Assembly: GCF_023701745.1 (NCBI RefSeq)
Contig: NZ_JAJOZB010000001.1
Span: 7,301,001-7,365,000 of the forward strand
Reading direction: 5' to 3'
DNA: 64,000 nucleotides
Origin: Streptomyces sp. RKAG293
GTDB taxonomy: Bacteria; Actinomycetota; Actinomycetes; Streptomycetales; Streptomycetaceae
In this document: one piece after another, positions 45,705 through 54,656 of the stretch
Layout of the letters: every line of letters starts with the position of its first letter
How positions within the stretch are numbered: the first letter of the stretch is position 1
Translations under genes and position numbers: made by a program
The notes under the pieces: generated by a model
The model's database searches: none
Seen by the model: the letters and a program-made list of their open reading frames with translations, nothing else
Told to the model about the DNA's origin: nothing

Positions 45705-46007
45705 TCAGCCGGGCGGGGTGCGGGGAGTTTTGAGGGCGAAGTGGTTCAGCACGGTGGAGGCGATCATGAGGATCACTGAGAGGACCAGGACGGCCATCAC
45801 CGGGATGTTCACTCCCAGGCCGAAGTGCAGGGGGGAGAGGCTGAGCATGGCGGCTCCCAGGAGTTGGGCCCATCCCCACGGTTTGGGCCGCAGTACTCGG
45901 TGCCGGGCCCAGGGCACCCATATGCGGCCGGTGGCGAGAGCAGCGATGCCGCAGCTGGACTCCAGGAGTGCCAACACGCTGAGGAGAACCCATAGAGCGC
46001 CGCGCAT
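45705..46007 (-). CDS. Small membrane protein
   Basis: A 100-residue protein with three to four membrane helices (WVLLSVLALLESSCGIAALA, LLGAAMLSLSPLHFG, VMAVLVLSVILMIASTVLNH). No family recognised. Adjacent to two rightward small membrane-protein genes. Confidence 0.65.
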   Translation of the reverse strand: MRGALWVLLSVLALLESSCGIAALATGRIWVPWARHRVLRPKPWGWAQLLGAAMLSLSPLHFGLGVNIPVMAVLVLSVILMIASTVLNHFALKTPRTPPG

Positions 46008-46124
46008 GGCGATCCTTCCCCGGCGTTGAACCGACGTGCATGTCGGGGCATGATCATGCCAGGTTCCCGGGTGCTGAGGGTGCCCGGTCCTGTGGTCGGA
46101 GATGGCGGGGCTGCCCGGGGGTGG

Positions 46125-46346
46125 ATGATGTGCGTCGTGACGTCAGGGATAGTTCGTCCGCGGTGGTGGTTGGCTCTTCGAAGCGGTGGGTTCTTCTTCG
46201 TGGGGGGTGGTCTGGGCATGGTGGCGTATGGGTTGTTCGCGCACCGGCCTGTGGGGGGATTGTCCTGGGGTGGGTTGCTGTTCGGGGCGGCGGTGACGGC
46301 GACTTTCACCGCACTGCTCCCCGCCCGGGGTCGGTGCCGGCAGTGA
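46125..46346 (+). CDS. Small membrane protein, first of an overlapping pair
   Basis: ATG 46125 or 46128 gives about 73 residues with two membrane helices (SGGFFFVGGGLGMVAYGLFA and WGGLLFGAAVTATFTALL). The stop overlaps the GTG of the next gene (GTGA). Unrecognised; start uncertain, since earlier ATGs are in frame. Confidence 0.55.
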   Translation: MMCVVTSGIVRPRWWLALRSGGFFFVGGGLGMVAYGLFAHRPVGGLSWGGLLFGAAVTATFTALLPARGRCRQ

Positions 46347-46585
46347 GCCGAGTGCCTGGGTGGGTGCGCCGGGCCGGTTTGGTGTTGTGGTGGTGCGGTG
46401 CGTTGGTGTGGTTCGGCGTGCACGCGCTGCGCAGTGGCAGCGCGGGGCGGGTGGGTTCGATCGTGGTGTTCGTCCTGATCGTGGTTCAGGCGGGCCTTGC
46501 GCTGGTGGGGTACACCCGTCCCAGGACCAAGCGTCGGCGAGCACGTGAGGCGGACCGTACTGACCCCGGAACAGCCGAAGAGTGA
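46343..46585 (+). CDS. Small membrane protein, second of an overlapping pair
   Basis: GTG 46343 overlaps the preceding stop and gives 80 residues: two helices (AGLVLWWCGALVWFGVHAL and IVVFVLIVVQAGLALVGY), then a basic/acidic tail (RTKRRRAREADR). Probably co-translated with its neighbour. Function unknown. Confidence 0.6.
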   Translation: MSRVPGWVRRAGLVLWWCGALVWFGVHALRSGSAGRVGSIVVFVLIVVQAGLALVGYTRPRTKRRRAREADRTDPGTAEE

Positions 46586-46648
46586 GCTTCGGCGTTCAGC
46601 TGGCAAGGGGTGCGGCACCCTCCTGGGGCGGTACTGCCCGGGGGCGCG

Positions 46649-46876
46649 TTACCGGGGACCTCTGGCAGCGCGTGCCCGGTATCGTTCCAGAACTCCGATG
46701 GACAGCGCGGACGCGGCCATCACCCCGAAGACGGTGGCATTCCAATCGCCGAGTTGGTCGCGGTCCCAGACACGGAGCCCGGCCAGCACGACCACGACAG
46801 CGAGCAGTACGAGCTGTACCCACCGGAGGGCTGCAGTGGGCTGGCCACGTTCTGCGTTGCTGTTTGTTCTGCGCAC
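46649..46876 (-). CDS. Small two-helix membrane protein
   Basis: GTG 46876 (AGGA upstream) gives 75 residues: a polar start, helix WVQLVLLAVVVVLAGLRVWD, then ATVFGVMAASALSIGVLERY and a basic tail. Longer upstream extension lacks support. Unrecognised. Confidence 0.5.
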   Translation of the reverse strand: MRRTNSNAERGQPTAALRWVQLVLLAVVVVLAGLRVWDRDQLGDWNATVFGVMAASALSIGVLERYRARAARGPR

Positions 46877-47054
46877 CGTCGTCGGTCCTGCTCGTGCCGG
46901 ATCAGCTCGGCCTCTTGGCTGCGCCCTTGCGTGGGTCTGAGATCCAAGGGTCCCTTGGCCGGATGATATCTGCAGGCCGCAGGGAAGGGCGGCGCGGTGT
47001 CGAGGTGTGCGTCGGATGTCGGTGGCTGCCGAGCAGTGGATGTATGGGCAGCTG

Positions 47055-47477
47055 TCAGTCGAAGACACAACTGCTGATGTCGGCGGGCAGGCTCCGGTAG
47101 GAACTCGCCTTGTTCTTCCACGAGACGGGGAGGTTCACCCGGCCGTTGGGGGCGATGCGCACGTAGTTCCCTCCCAGATTCTTGTCCCAGAAGACGCAGA
47201 CGTACCTGGTGCTCATGTTCGCGACGGAGTTGGCACGGTCGTTCCAGCCGTAGCCCGGGGCCGCCAGATTCGGGTTGTACTTCACCGCGTTCTGGTCGTC
47301 GTAGATGTCCCCGCCCGCGTTGTCGTTGTCCCACATGCACCAGCCGCCGGACTCGCACTGGGCCCAGCTTCTCGCACCGGCGGGAGTCTGCTGACCGGCT
47401 GAGGCGGCCGAGGCGGCGCCGATGGTGAAGGTACTGGCCAGGACGATCGCCGTGAGCGTCCGCGAAATTTTGATCAT
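47055..47477 (-). CDS. Secreted peptidase-inhibitor I36-family protein
   Basis: ATG 47477 gives 140 residues: a signal peptide (TLTAIVLASTFTIGAASA) and a beta-gamma-crystallin-like domain with paired Cys (CESGGWCMWDNDNAGGDIYD, YVCVFWDKNLGGNYVRI). The I36 family (SMI type) includes Streptomyces metalloproteinase inhibitors. Exported small protein; monocistronic. Confidence 0.85.
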   Translation of the reverse strand: MIKISRTLTAIVLASTFTIGAASAASAGQQTPAGARSWAQCESGGWCMWDNDNAGGDIYDDQNAVKYNPNLAAPGYGWNDRANSVANMSTRYVCVFWDKNLGGNYVRIAPNGRVNLPVSWKNKASSYRSLPADISSCVFD

Positions 47478-47871
47478 CGGGTTCCCTTCCCGGGCGCAGG
47501 CATGTCCGGGCGCAATGCTCCCGCACCCGGCCGAACCCGCGCGGATCCAAGCCTGAGCCAGAATTCTTACCTGCGGACTGCTGCGTCAAGACAGCGATTC
47601 CCCCCACAGCCCGCCCGTGCACCGGCGCCTGGCCGTGCGCTGGGAACGGCGAGTTGAGCTCCACGACGCCTTCCTCGCGTTGGCCTGCAGCACTATCTGT
47701 TGGAGGCGACTCAAGAAGGCCAGATCTGATCGCGTCACGAACTCTCCGGGCTGATACGCGTTGGCCTTGCCCTCAGATCGGTCATCGTGTCGCTGTCCTT
47801 CTCCGGTCGCCACCCGTCACGTTGGCCAGGCGCTGGTCGTGGCCCAGGGCGGCGAAAGGCGATCCGGCCAT
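47478..47871. other. Gene-free spacer
   Basis: No gene recognised. It should contain the promoter of the I36 gene on the reverse strand. Confidence 0.35.
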
Positions 47872-48534
47872 TCAGGACAGTCCACGTGAAGGCCCGAAAT
47901 CCAGGATGGTCCCGGGCGGAACCGGTCCCTCACCCGCGTAGGTATTGCTCAGCGGTGCTGCTGGTGCATCGTCCTCGGCGAGTGTCAGGCTGGGCCAAGG
48001 CCCGGCGAGGGCTGCATCGTCCAGAGTGATGCCGAGGTGATCGAGTACGAGGGCCACCACCGGCGCCATCCCGGCGCCCTCACCCTCGTGTGCGGCGAGC
48101 GCCTCTTCCACTCGATCCCACCAGGGGCCGAGCGGTTCGGACCGGCTGTGCTCCATGCCGGGCTCGAAGTACTCGACGCACTCGCCGTCGCGCCAGTACT
48201 GGAAGACGTCGATTCCCTCGGTAGTCGCCACGCTGTACGTCTCAGTTCCCCGAGACAACTCCGCGAGCGTTTCTTCCCCAAAGCCGATGCCGCCGTCCTC
48301 CTCGACGCAGAAAGCCCATTCACCGATCCTGCCGGCCCGCAGCAGCGAGACCATCCCGTCACCCGATTCACCCGAGGGTAGGTCCGAGGCTGCATCCCAG
48401 CCGAGCATGCGCGCCTGCTCCGGATCGGCCCCGTAGCGGGCGAACACCTCCTCGGGGGCGAGACCGCGGGTGAAAGTAGCGCACATCCAGGCCCTCGCCC
48501 AGTCCAGCGAACCCGCGTCCGCGTCTGCTTCCAT
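47872..48534 (-). CDS. DUF6461-like protein
   Basis: ATG 48534 after GGAGG gives 220 residues. The opening WARAWMCATFTRGLAPEEVF and a later GIGFGEETLAELSRGTETYS recall the DUF6461 family common in Streptomyces. Acidic, cytoplasmic, no transmembrane segment. Function unknown. The family name is from memory and should be verified. Confidence 0.7.
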   Translation of the reverse strand: MEADADAGSLDWARAWMCATFTRGLAPEEVFARYGADPEQARMLGWDAASDLPSGESGDGMVSLLRAGRIGEWAFCVEEDGGIGFGEETLAELSRGTETYSVATTEGIDVFQYWRDGECVEYFEPGMEHSRSEPLGPWWDRVEEALAAHEGEGAGMAPVVALVLDHLGITLDDAALAGPWPSLTLAEDDAPAAPLSNTYAGEGPVPPGTILDFGPSRGLS

Positions 48535-49433
48535 GATCTGCCTCCGTCATTCACACCTGGCATCGCCTGCCAGGGGCGAGCCTTCCAGGCTCTCCGCAGT
48601 GTGCCAAGCACGGCGAGGAGCCCGGATCATGATGCCTGGTTCATCCGGTGGGATCGGTACCGGGCAGGACGCCCCGGGGGGTCTTGCCCGGTGAACTGGA
48701 TGCAAAAAGGGGCCGCGAGCGGCTGCATCAGCCCCCTGCCACGCTCGACCAGGACACCTCAACAAGATCTTGTTACGAGCCCAAAGGCGAATCCGGGGCA
48801 CGAAATGAGCGGAGAGTCGGAGTCAGCGCCAGCGGTCGCCGATGCATGCGGGGGAGGGATGCCCGTTGCTCGTTCACCGGCCCGGCCCTGGAGTTGGTCC
48901 CGGCGCCCGCCGCCGTCCAACCGAAGGCGGTGTCACGCAGCACCGACAGGCCCGTTCCGTATCTGCTCGATGGTGCCCGCCTCCAGGGGAGTTGACGGGC
49001 ATCAGGGATCTCGCATCGGTGTCTCCTACGCCGTCGGGGCGGCTCGGTAGCGCTCCACCAAGGCCTCCATGCCGGTCAGGCCAGCGTCCAGGCCGAGCTG
49101 ACGGAGCCAGTCGTCCACCTGTTCCTGGTGCTCGGCGGCGACGTGCAGGTCCAGCACCGGGTTGGCACGGAAGGTACCTCCGGCCGATGCGCCGGCCTCA
49201 CGGGGGCCTGGGCCTCGGCAGGGTGGGATATCGCTGATTGACTCTCGAAAGCTGAACGTGTTCAAATACGTGACGTCGTGGTCCTCGGCTGCCGTGAGAG
49301 GGCGAGGGTGCGGAGCAAGCGGCGCATCGGATGGCGATGGCTGCGAGGCGCGCCCATGGCCTCTGCCGTGCCCCACGCAGCATGCACTCCACTTGGAGGC
49401 CGCGGGACCGCATGCGGAAAGCAAGGGGGAAGT
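48535..49433. other. Gene-poor region with one possible gene end
   Basis: Around 49026-49200 the reverse strand reads GGTFRANPVLDLHVAAEHQE, VDDWLRQLGLDAGL and VERYRAAPTA then stop, which looks like a genuine C-terminus without an identifiable start. Forward bases near 48625-48660 read HDAWFIRWDRYRAGR, another scrap. Otherwise nothing. Confidence 0.4.
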
Positions 49434-49961
49434 GTGTCGAAGAAGAGTTTCCGGGGCGCCGGTTGTGCGATAGCAGCAGTGACTGGCCTCTCCGTGCTGC
49501 TGCTCGCGGTGCTTGCCGTGTACCTGTGGTGGGGGGATACACGTGACTACGACCGCTTCGCCATGGTGACGTACGGGGACGGCTCCCTCGAGACTGTGTT
49601 GACCCGCTACCAGGTGCGCCTGCCTGACGATGTTGCGGAACTGCGCTTCCATGACGATGAGAGCCTCGTGGGTAGTGAAGGCACGCTCTACTTGCGCTTC
49701 GAGATACCGGTGGGCGACCTGGCGGGGTTCCTTCACGGTCTGCACATGGGCGCGGACCTGAAGCGCGGCGGCCCCGCCGATTGGGGCGTCGACTACGCCT
49801 TCACCGGCGACATGGCCCGCGGATATGGCTGGCGCTTCGACCGGAGCGGCCAGACGTGGCTTTGGGGTGTCGCCGATGCCTCTCCCTCGCTGCGCTTCTC
49901 GGTCGTCATCGAGCCGCAAGGCATCAGCGATACCGTCTACCTGGTCGGCCAGATCGGATGA
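49434..49961 (+). CDS. Membrane-anchored hypothetical protein
   Basis: GTG 49434 after AAGGGGGAAG gives 175 residues: a short basic N-terminus, one membrane helix (AIAAVTGLSVLLLAVLAVYL), then an extracellular domain with regular beta-rich character (DDVAELRFHDDESLVGSEGT, LRFEIPVGDLAGFL, SPSLRFSVVIEPQ). Not recognised by family. Confidence 0.72.
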   Translation: MSKKSFRGAGCAIAAVTGLSVLLLAVLAVYLWWGDTRDYDRFAMVTYGDGSLETVLTRYQVRLPDDVAELRFHDDESLVGSEGTLYLRFEIPVGDLAGFLHGLHMGADLKRGGPADWGVDYAFTGDMARGYGWRFDRSGQTWLWGVADASPSLRFSVVIEPQGISDTVYLVGQIG

Positions 49962-50397
49962 CCGTTCGGCCTCGACGGGCCGCGCGGGGCCTCTCTCGAC
50001 GTCGGGCTTTTGGATCCCTGGCGGCCATCCCCTCCTGGTGTGCGTGAGGTCTCGCTGCCTGGCCCGGTGCCGCAGCTGGAGGCCACGGCCCACGGGTTCC
50101 ACCCGGCTCGGCCGCCGCGCGGCGGAGAGCTGGGCCGCAGACAAACGCACCGCGATCCTCGACGGACACGCCGCCGGATACCAACTCCTGCGCCACCGCA
50201 TCCTGCTCACGTGACCTCATCACGGCCACCTCGTTATGACGATCTTGCGAGACCCTCCAGATTGTCCACGGACGGCCAGTTGGGACGTCACGCCCCGCAA
50301 CTCATACCTTTGCAGCAGGGGCACTCACCTGGCTGGGGGAGGGAGATCGGTCCGGCGGCTGAAGGCACCCGCCGCGGTCGATGGGAGGTTCCGAACA
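49962..50397. other. Spacer with a possible ISL3 3' end
   Basis: Near 50170-50214 the forward strand reads GYQLLRHRILLT then stop, like the last residues of ISL3 transposases. The remainder shows no gene. Confidence 0.35.
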
Positions 50398-51190
50398 TGA
50401 CCAGTGCTGAACGGATGATGAAGGCGCTCCGGAGCGCATGGTGGCAGCGCTGGGTGGCCTGGGCGACGATGCTGTGGGCGGTGGTGTATGCCGGTTTCGG
50501 CCTGGTGTGCGCGCTGAGCGGGGACCTCCTTGCTTTACTACGGCGGTGACGCTGGGCCTCCGAGCTGGTTGGGGCGGTCATGGCGGTGGGGTGCTGGCGA
50601 CGCTGGTCAGCGGGGCGGTGGTGCGGTACGGGCTGCGGCCGGCGTTGCGGGTGCTGCTTGGGGTGGCCTGCGGGCTGGCCGGTCTCACTTCGTTCAGCCT
50701 GCTGATCGATGTGATCGCGCTGATGTTCGGTCAGGGAGTGGACAGTCGGGCTGCCGCTGCGAATAGGGCTCTGGCGGCGCTCGGGACGGTCCTGCTCGCG
50801 GCCACGGCGCGGGGTCCGACCGGCCCGTCCGCCGGTGATGCCGTACGGGTGCCGTCCGCTGCACCGCAGCTGGCCCAATACGGCGCCTGGGCAGGAACGC
50901 CGGCTTCTGTCCCGTACGTGGCGATGAAGCTGGTCTGGGCGTTGGGCGGCACGTTCGCGGGGGATCACCGGTAAGGAGATGCTCGCTGTCTCGCAGTGGA
51001 ACGGCGCCTCGGGGATCTTCCTCACCCTGGAGTCCTGGGGCCTGGACTCCACCGCGCTGCTGTCCGGGCTCGGCGTCTCCCTGCTCTGGGGCCTGGTCCG
51101 CCCATGGGGGCAGGTCTTCCCGCGCTGGACGCTGTTCCTGCACGGCCGGCCGGTGCCGCGCTGGTTCCCGCTCGCCCCCGCGCTGCCACG
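50398..51190 (+). pseudogene. Multi-pass membrane protein, several frameshifts
   Basis: ATG 50398 opens AWWQRWVAWATMLWAVVYAG, as in a common Streptomyces membrane protein. The reading then changes frame near 50525 (LLYYGGDAGPPSWLG), again near 50575 (LTSFSLLIDVIALMFGQGVD, ALAALGTVLLAATARG, AQYGAWAGTPASVPYVAMK) and at a GGGGG run near 50960 (ITGKEMLAVSQWNGASGIFL, LLWGLVRPWGQVFPRW). The C-terminal quarter seen in relatives is absent after about 51190. Decayed gene. Confidence 0.75.
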
Positions 51191-51523
51191 CTCGCCGCAG
51201 AGTGACCGTCCGCGGCCAGTTCGATCCCTGCCCACTGGCCACCCATGGGGAACTCGACTGGCGACCCAAGGGCGTGCAGACGACTGTGCACGCCCCTGGG
51301 TTGGTACGCAGACCTCCGGGCAAGGCCCTCGCCTGGCACGCCCGCACGGCGCCCGGCAGCGGGATCCGCCCGGTCTTCCCGCCCCGATGCCGTAGCTCCT
51401 GGCAAGCACCAGGTCGATCCCTGCCGCCCCAGAGTTGAACGCGTTCAATTCATCTGCCAGAGTGTTGCCCACGGCCCACCGGTACCGGTCGGCCGCTGAG
51501 GGCGGGAGCATCAGGTGCCGGGC
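51191..51523. other. Spacer with unrecognised frames
   Basis: A reverse frame near 51505-51390 (YRWAVGNTLADELNAFNSGA then GIDLVLARSYGIG) looks protein-like but has no start or end that I can support. Confidence 0.3.
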
Positions 51524-52207
51524 ATGAACAGGTGGCGCGGGTGGGGGTTCGCCCTGGGGACCCTGGCGATGGCGGTGTCCGGGCTGACGGGGTGTGCCGG
51601 CCGGTACGACGCGGGGGCCGGGCTGCACGACGCCACGGCCGCTGACGTGGCGGGGAGTTGGCACGGCACCGAGGGCACCCGGGTCGTGCTCCGTCCGGAC
51701 GGGACGGCCCTCGTCGAGCGCCTCGACGGTGAGGGCTTTGCCTTCGACGACGGCTGGCGCCTGTCAGGTACGGGAACCTGGCGACTGACCGACGATCCCG
51801 ACGGGCAGGACCTCCACCTGGCGCTGACCGCCCGCACCCGCGTCGACCGACGGATGCCCGCGACGACCCCTGCCGATGCAGTGCCCACCAGCTACACATG
51901 GGACTTCTTCGTACGCCGCGACCAGCACCACCAGGTGCAGCTGTTCTTCCTCTTCAGCGACCCCGACGCCGCGAACACCTACGTACTGGACCGCGCGCCA
52001 TCGGCGCTGCCGTCCATCGGTTCGGCTGCCCGGTCGGCGGGCTGCTGGGCCGTTCTCGCCGGGAACGAGGTGGACGGGCCACCACGCCGTCAAGGGACCA
52101 CGTCGGCAGCTGTGATGGGGGGCCGGTCGAGCCACTACTGCGCCGATCGGCGCACCTCGGGCGGCACCTTCCCGTACGCGCGCACCATGGCCGGCAGCCA
52201 CCGGTGA
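51524..52207 (+). CDS. Lipoprotein of unknown function
   Basis: ATG 51524 (GTG 51515 is an alternative) gives about 227 residues. A signal peptide with lipobox SGLTGC (Cys about 24) is followed by a beta-rich domain (VAGSWHGTEGTRVVLRPDGT, LSGTGTWRLTDDPDGQDL, HQVQLFFLFSDPDAANTYVL). After about residue 155 the sequence becomes low-complexity and unlike relatives, suggesting a 3' frameshift or fusion. Predicted surface-anchored. Confidence 0.68.
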   Translation: MNRWRGWGFALGTLAMAVSGLTGCAGRYDAGAGLHDATAADVAGSWHGTEGTRVVLRPDGTALVERLDGEGFAFDDGWRLSGTGTWRLTDDPDGQDLHLALTARTRVDRRMPATTPADAVPTSYTWDFFVRRDQHHQVQLFFLFSDPDAANTYVLDRAPSALPSIGSAARSAGCWAVLAGNEVDGPPRRQGTTSAAVMGGRSSHYCADRRTSGGTFPYARTMAGSHR

Positions 52208-52460
52208 TGGCCCGGTCCAGCGCGTACACCAGGCGGTCGAGCACGGAGGCGTGCGTGCTGGCATGGGTGGGCGGCCAGGCCGCCCTCGTATGGTGGCGGA
52301 TCGCTGCCATCCCGAATCCGGGCGGCCTGGTTCCGCCGATGTGTACGGCCGTAGCGAGTCGATGAACGCCCGGACGGGCGGCGCCTCCCCCGCCCGGTGT
52401 GGCGCGGGCCCTTGTGCTGGGGTGAGAGTGCGGCCGGTCTTGGCATACCACGATGTCCCG

Positions 52461-53552
52461 CTAGTGACCTGAGTCAGAGATTCGGTGGCAGTAGGCGGCG
52501 ACCTTGTCGAGGATCTCGTCAGCGGTCTTCGTCCAAATGAAGGGCCGGGGTTGGTCGTTCCAGTCGGCCAGCCAGGTTCGGACGTCGCGTTCGAGGGCCT
52601 GGACGGAGCGGTGGACTCCGCGCTTGAGTTTCTTCTGTGTGAGCTCGGCGAACCACCGCTCGACCAGGTTCAGCCACGACGCACTTGTGGGTGTGAAGTG
52701 CAGGTGGAAGCGCGGGTGGGCCAGCAGCCACTTCTTGATCTCGGGTGTTTTGTGGGTCGCGTAGTTGTCGAGGATCAGATGCACCTGGAGCCCGGCCGGG
52801 ACTTCCTTGTCGAGCTTGGCCAGGAACTTCTTGAACTCGATGGCCCGGTGGCGGCGGTGCAGTGATCCGATCACCTTGCCGGTCGCGACCTCGAGTGCCG
52901 CGAAGAGCGTCGTGGTGCCGGCGCGAATGTAGTCGTGGCTGCGGCGTTCTGGAACGCCGGGCATCATCGGCAGCACCGGTTGTGACCGGTCCAGGGCCTG
53001 GATCTGCGACTTCTCGTCCACGCAGAGGACCAGGGCCTTCTCCGGCGGATCGAGATAGAGGCCGACGACATCGCGGACCTTGTCGATGAAGAACGGGTCC
53101 GTCGAAAGCTTGAAGGTCTGCGAGCGGTGCGGGGCCAGGGCGAACGCCCGCCAGATCCTTGAGACCGTCGACTGCGACATGCCCGTGGCTGCGGCCATGG
53201 AACGGGTCGACCAGTGCGTTGCGTTCTTCGGCGTCTCCTCGAGCGTCCTGACGATCACTCGTTCCACATCCGCGTCGGTAATCTTCCGCGGGACACCCGG
53301 CCTGGGCTCGTCACACAGGCCGTCCAAGCCGTTCTCCAGGAAGCGCCGCCGCCAGGTGCGGACCGTGTCCGGAGCGATCCGCAGACGACGGGACACCTCC
53401 ATGATCGAGTGACCGTCCGCGCACTCCAGCACGATCCGCGACCGTTGAGCCAACGCTTGCGCGGTTGTGCGCCGACGCACCCAGCCCTCCAGCACGGCCC
53501 GCTGGGGCTCAGTCAGTAACAACGGCGGAATCTTCGGACCCGGACGGCTCAT
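52461..53552 (-). CDS. IS630-family transposase, intact
   Basis: A 363-residue transposase from ATG 53552. Helix-turn-helix regions (SIMEVSRRLRIAPDTVRTWR and MAAATGMSQSTVSRIWRAF) precede the DDE core: Asp in CVDEKSQIQALDR, Asp in LDNYATHK and Glu in NLVERWFAEL. The stop codon TAG (52463-52461) is completed by the TA target duplication outside the element. Probably active. Confidence 0.95.
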   Translation of the reverse strand: MSRPGPKIPPLLLTEPQRAVLEGWVRRRTTAQALAQRSRIVLECADGHSIMEVSRRLRIAPDTVRTWRRRFLENGLDGLCDEPRPGVPRKITDADVERVIVRTLEETPKNATHWSTRSMAAATGMSQSTVSRIWRAFALAPHRSQTFKLSTDPFFIDKVRDVVGLYLDPPEKALVLCVDEKSQIQALDRSQPVLPMMPGVPERRSHDYIRAGTTTLFAALEVATGKVIGSLHRRHRAIEFKKFLAKLDKEVPAGLQVHLILDNYATHKTPEIKKWLLAHPRFHLHFTPTSASWLNLVERWFAELTQKKLKRGVHRSVQALERDVRTWLADWNDQPRPFIWTKTADEILDKVAAYCHRISDSGH

Positions 53553-53586
53553 ACCGAACTAACGCCAAACCTCCGACTCAGGTCAC
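52464..53586 (-). mobile_element. IS630-family element, copy 2 (intact, inserted beside a MITE)
   Basis: Ends GTGACCTGAGTC...GACTCAGGTCAC bound 1123 bp with TA on both sides (52462-52463 and 53587-53588) in C-TA...TA-G context, so the target was CTAG. The right TA is also the left TA of the MITE at 53587: the element landed in the CTAG created at the MITE junction, hence after it. Confidence 0.92.
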
Positions 53587-53750
53587 TAGGGTCTGTCGTC
53601 TGGATCTCCGTGGGGGAAGGAGCGGTGTCCGGTGCGTGCAGCTGCAAGGCGGAGGAGGGAGGCGACGCGGAGCGTCGTCGACCGACGACAACGCGGCAGA
53701 TGTGCGTGCTGGACACCGCGACGCCGCGGAGATCCAGACGACAGACCCTA
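53587..53750 (+). mobile_element. MITE copy 1 (164 bp)
   Basis: Non-coding, bounded by TA and perfect inverted ends of at least 22 bp starting GGGTCTGTCGTCTGGATC. Inner inverted repeats (GCGGTGTCC and GGACACCGC; GTCGTCG and CGACGAC) let the whole unit fold. Target TA in CTAG points to mobilisation by an IS630-type transposase, but the ends differ from those of the two IS630 copies here. It is 162/164 identical to the inverted copy at 59551. Confidence 0.9.
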
Positions 53751-54506
53751 GAGCAGGACGCCCCCGGAAACCTCGATGCGTTGGGCGGTGACCCAGCGCA
53801 GTCCGTCGGAGGCGAGCGTGGCGATGGCGTCGCCGATCTCGGCGGGCTCGCCGACGCGGCCCAGAGCGGTCTGCGCCGCCAGCCCCGCTCGCAGGTCGCT
53901 GTCATCGCGCATGGCACCGCCGTTGAAATCGGTGGCGGTCGGTCCCGGGGCGATGGAGTTGACCCGGATGCCACGCGGGCCCAGTTCCAGGGCCAGGGTG
54001 CGACTGAGCACTTCGACGGCGGCCTTGGACGCCGAGTAGACGGCGGTGGCCGGGCTGGTGTGGCGGGTCAGGGAGCTGGAGACGTTGATGACGCTGGCGG
54101 GGTCGGCCATCAGCGGCAGCAGTGCCTGGATGAGGAAGAAGGTCCCACGGACGTTGGTGTCCATCATTGCGTCGAAGTCCGCGACACCGACCTGCTCCAG
54201 GGGGCTGAAGATCCCCACACCTGCGTTGTTGACCAGGATGTCCAGCCGCGTGGCGCCCCAGGACTGCAGGTGCTCGCCGAGCTCGGCCGCGAAGGGCGGG
54301 AACGAGGCGACATCGGCGATGTCCAGACGCAGCGCGAGGGCATCGGACCCGGCCGCCCGCACCGCCTCGACCGTCTCCCGCGCCCCGTCCTCATCACCCC
54401 GGTAGGTGACGATGACCTTGATGCCCCGCTGCGCCAGGGCCAGCGCCGTGCTGCGGCCCAGCCCCCGGTTGGCACCGGTCACCAGCGCGATCTTCTTGCG
54501 GTCCAT
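53748..54506 (-). CDS. Short-chain dehydrogenase/reductase
   Basis: ATG 54506 (GAGGAG upstream) gives 252 residues. NAD(P)-binding TGANRGLG at the N-terminus, NNAG (about 94), catalytic Ser in VINVSSSLTRH and Tyr/Lys in YSASK define the classical SDR family; the end VSGGVLL is normal. The stop TAG uses the TA where the MITE inserted, so the insertion left the protein intact. Divergent from a TetR gene with two operators between, so probably its regulated target. Confidence 0.95.
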   Translation of the reverse strand: MDRKKIALVTGANRGLGRSTALALAQRGIKVIVTYRGDEDGARETVEAVRAAGSDALALRLDIADVASFPPFAAELGEHLQSWGATRLDILVNNAGVGIFSPLEQVGVADFDAMMDTNVRGTFFLIQALLPLMADPASVINVSSSLTRHTSPATAVYSASKAAVEVLSRTLALELGPRGIRVNSIAPGPTATDFNGGAMRDDSDLRAGLAAQTALGRVGEPAEIGDAIATLASDGLRWVTAQRIEVSGGVLL

Positions 54507-54564
54507 GGAGCTGCTCCTCGGAAGGGAAGGGGAAAACGCTGCAGGGCTTACTGCCCGACGCGGA

Positions 54565-54633
54565 AGGCGAGTCGGTCGACTCGCCTCTTTCACCGTAGGC
54601 CCGCCCCCAGAGGCGAGTCAAGTGACTCGCCTC
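54565..54633. promoter_or_regulatory. Twin operators between SDR and TetR genes
   Basis: Two near-identical dyads: AGGCGAGTCG/CGACTCGCCT (54565-54586) and GAGGCGAGTCA/TGACTCGCCTC (54610-54633), each with a two-base centre, centres 46 bp apart. Perfect symmetry and position make them the binding sites of the adjacent TetR regulator for auto- and SDR control. Confidence 0.85.
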
Positions 54634-54656
54634 GCCGTAGCGGGCATACTGGCTCC

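Noticed and set aside
53610-53750. Short peptide encoded inside the MITE (frame with CSCKAEEGGDAERRRP)
   Set aside because: No start context, the frame simply runs through inverted repeats into flanking DNA and is the same in both copies by identity, not selection.
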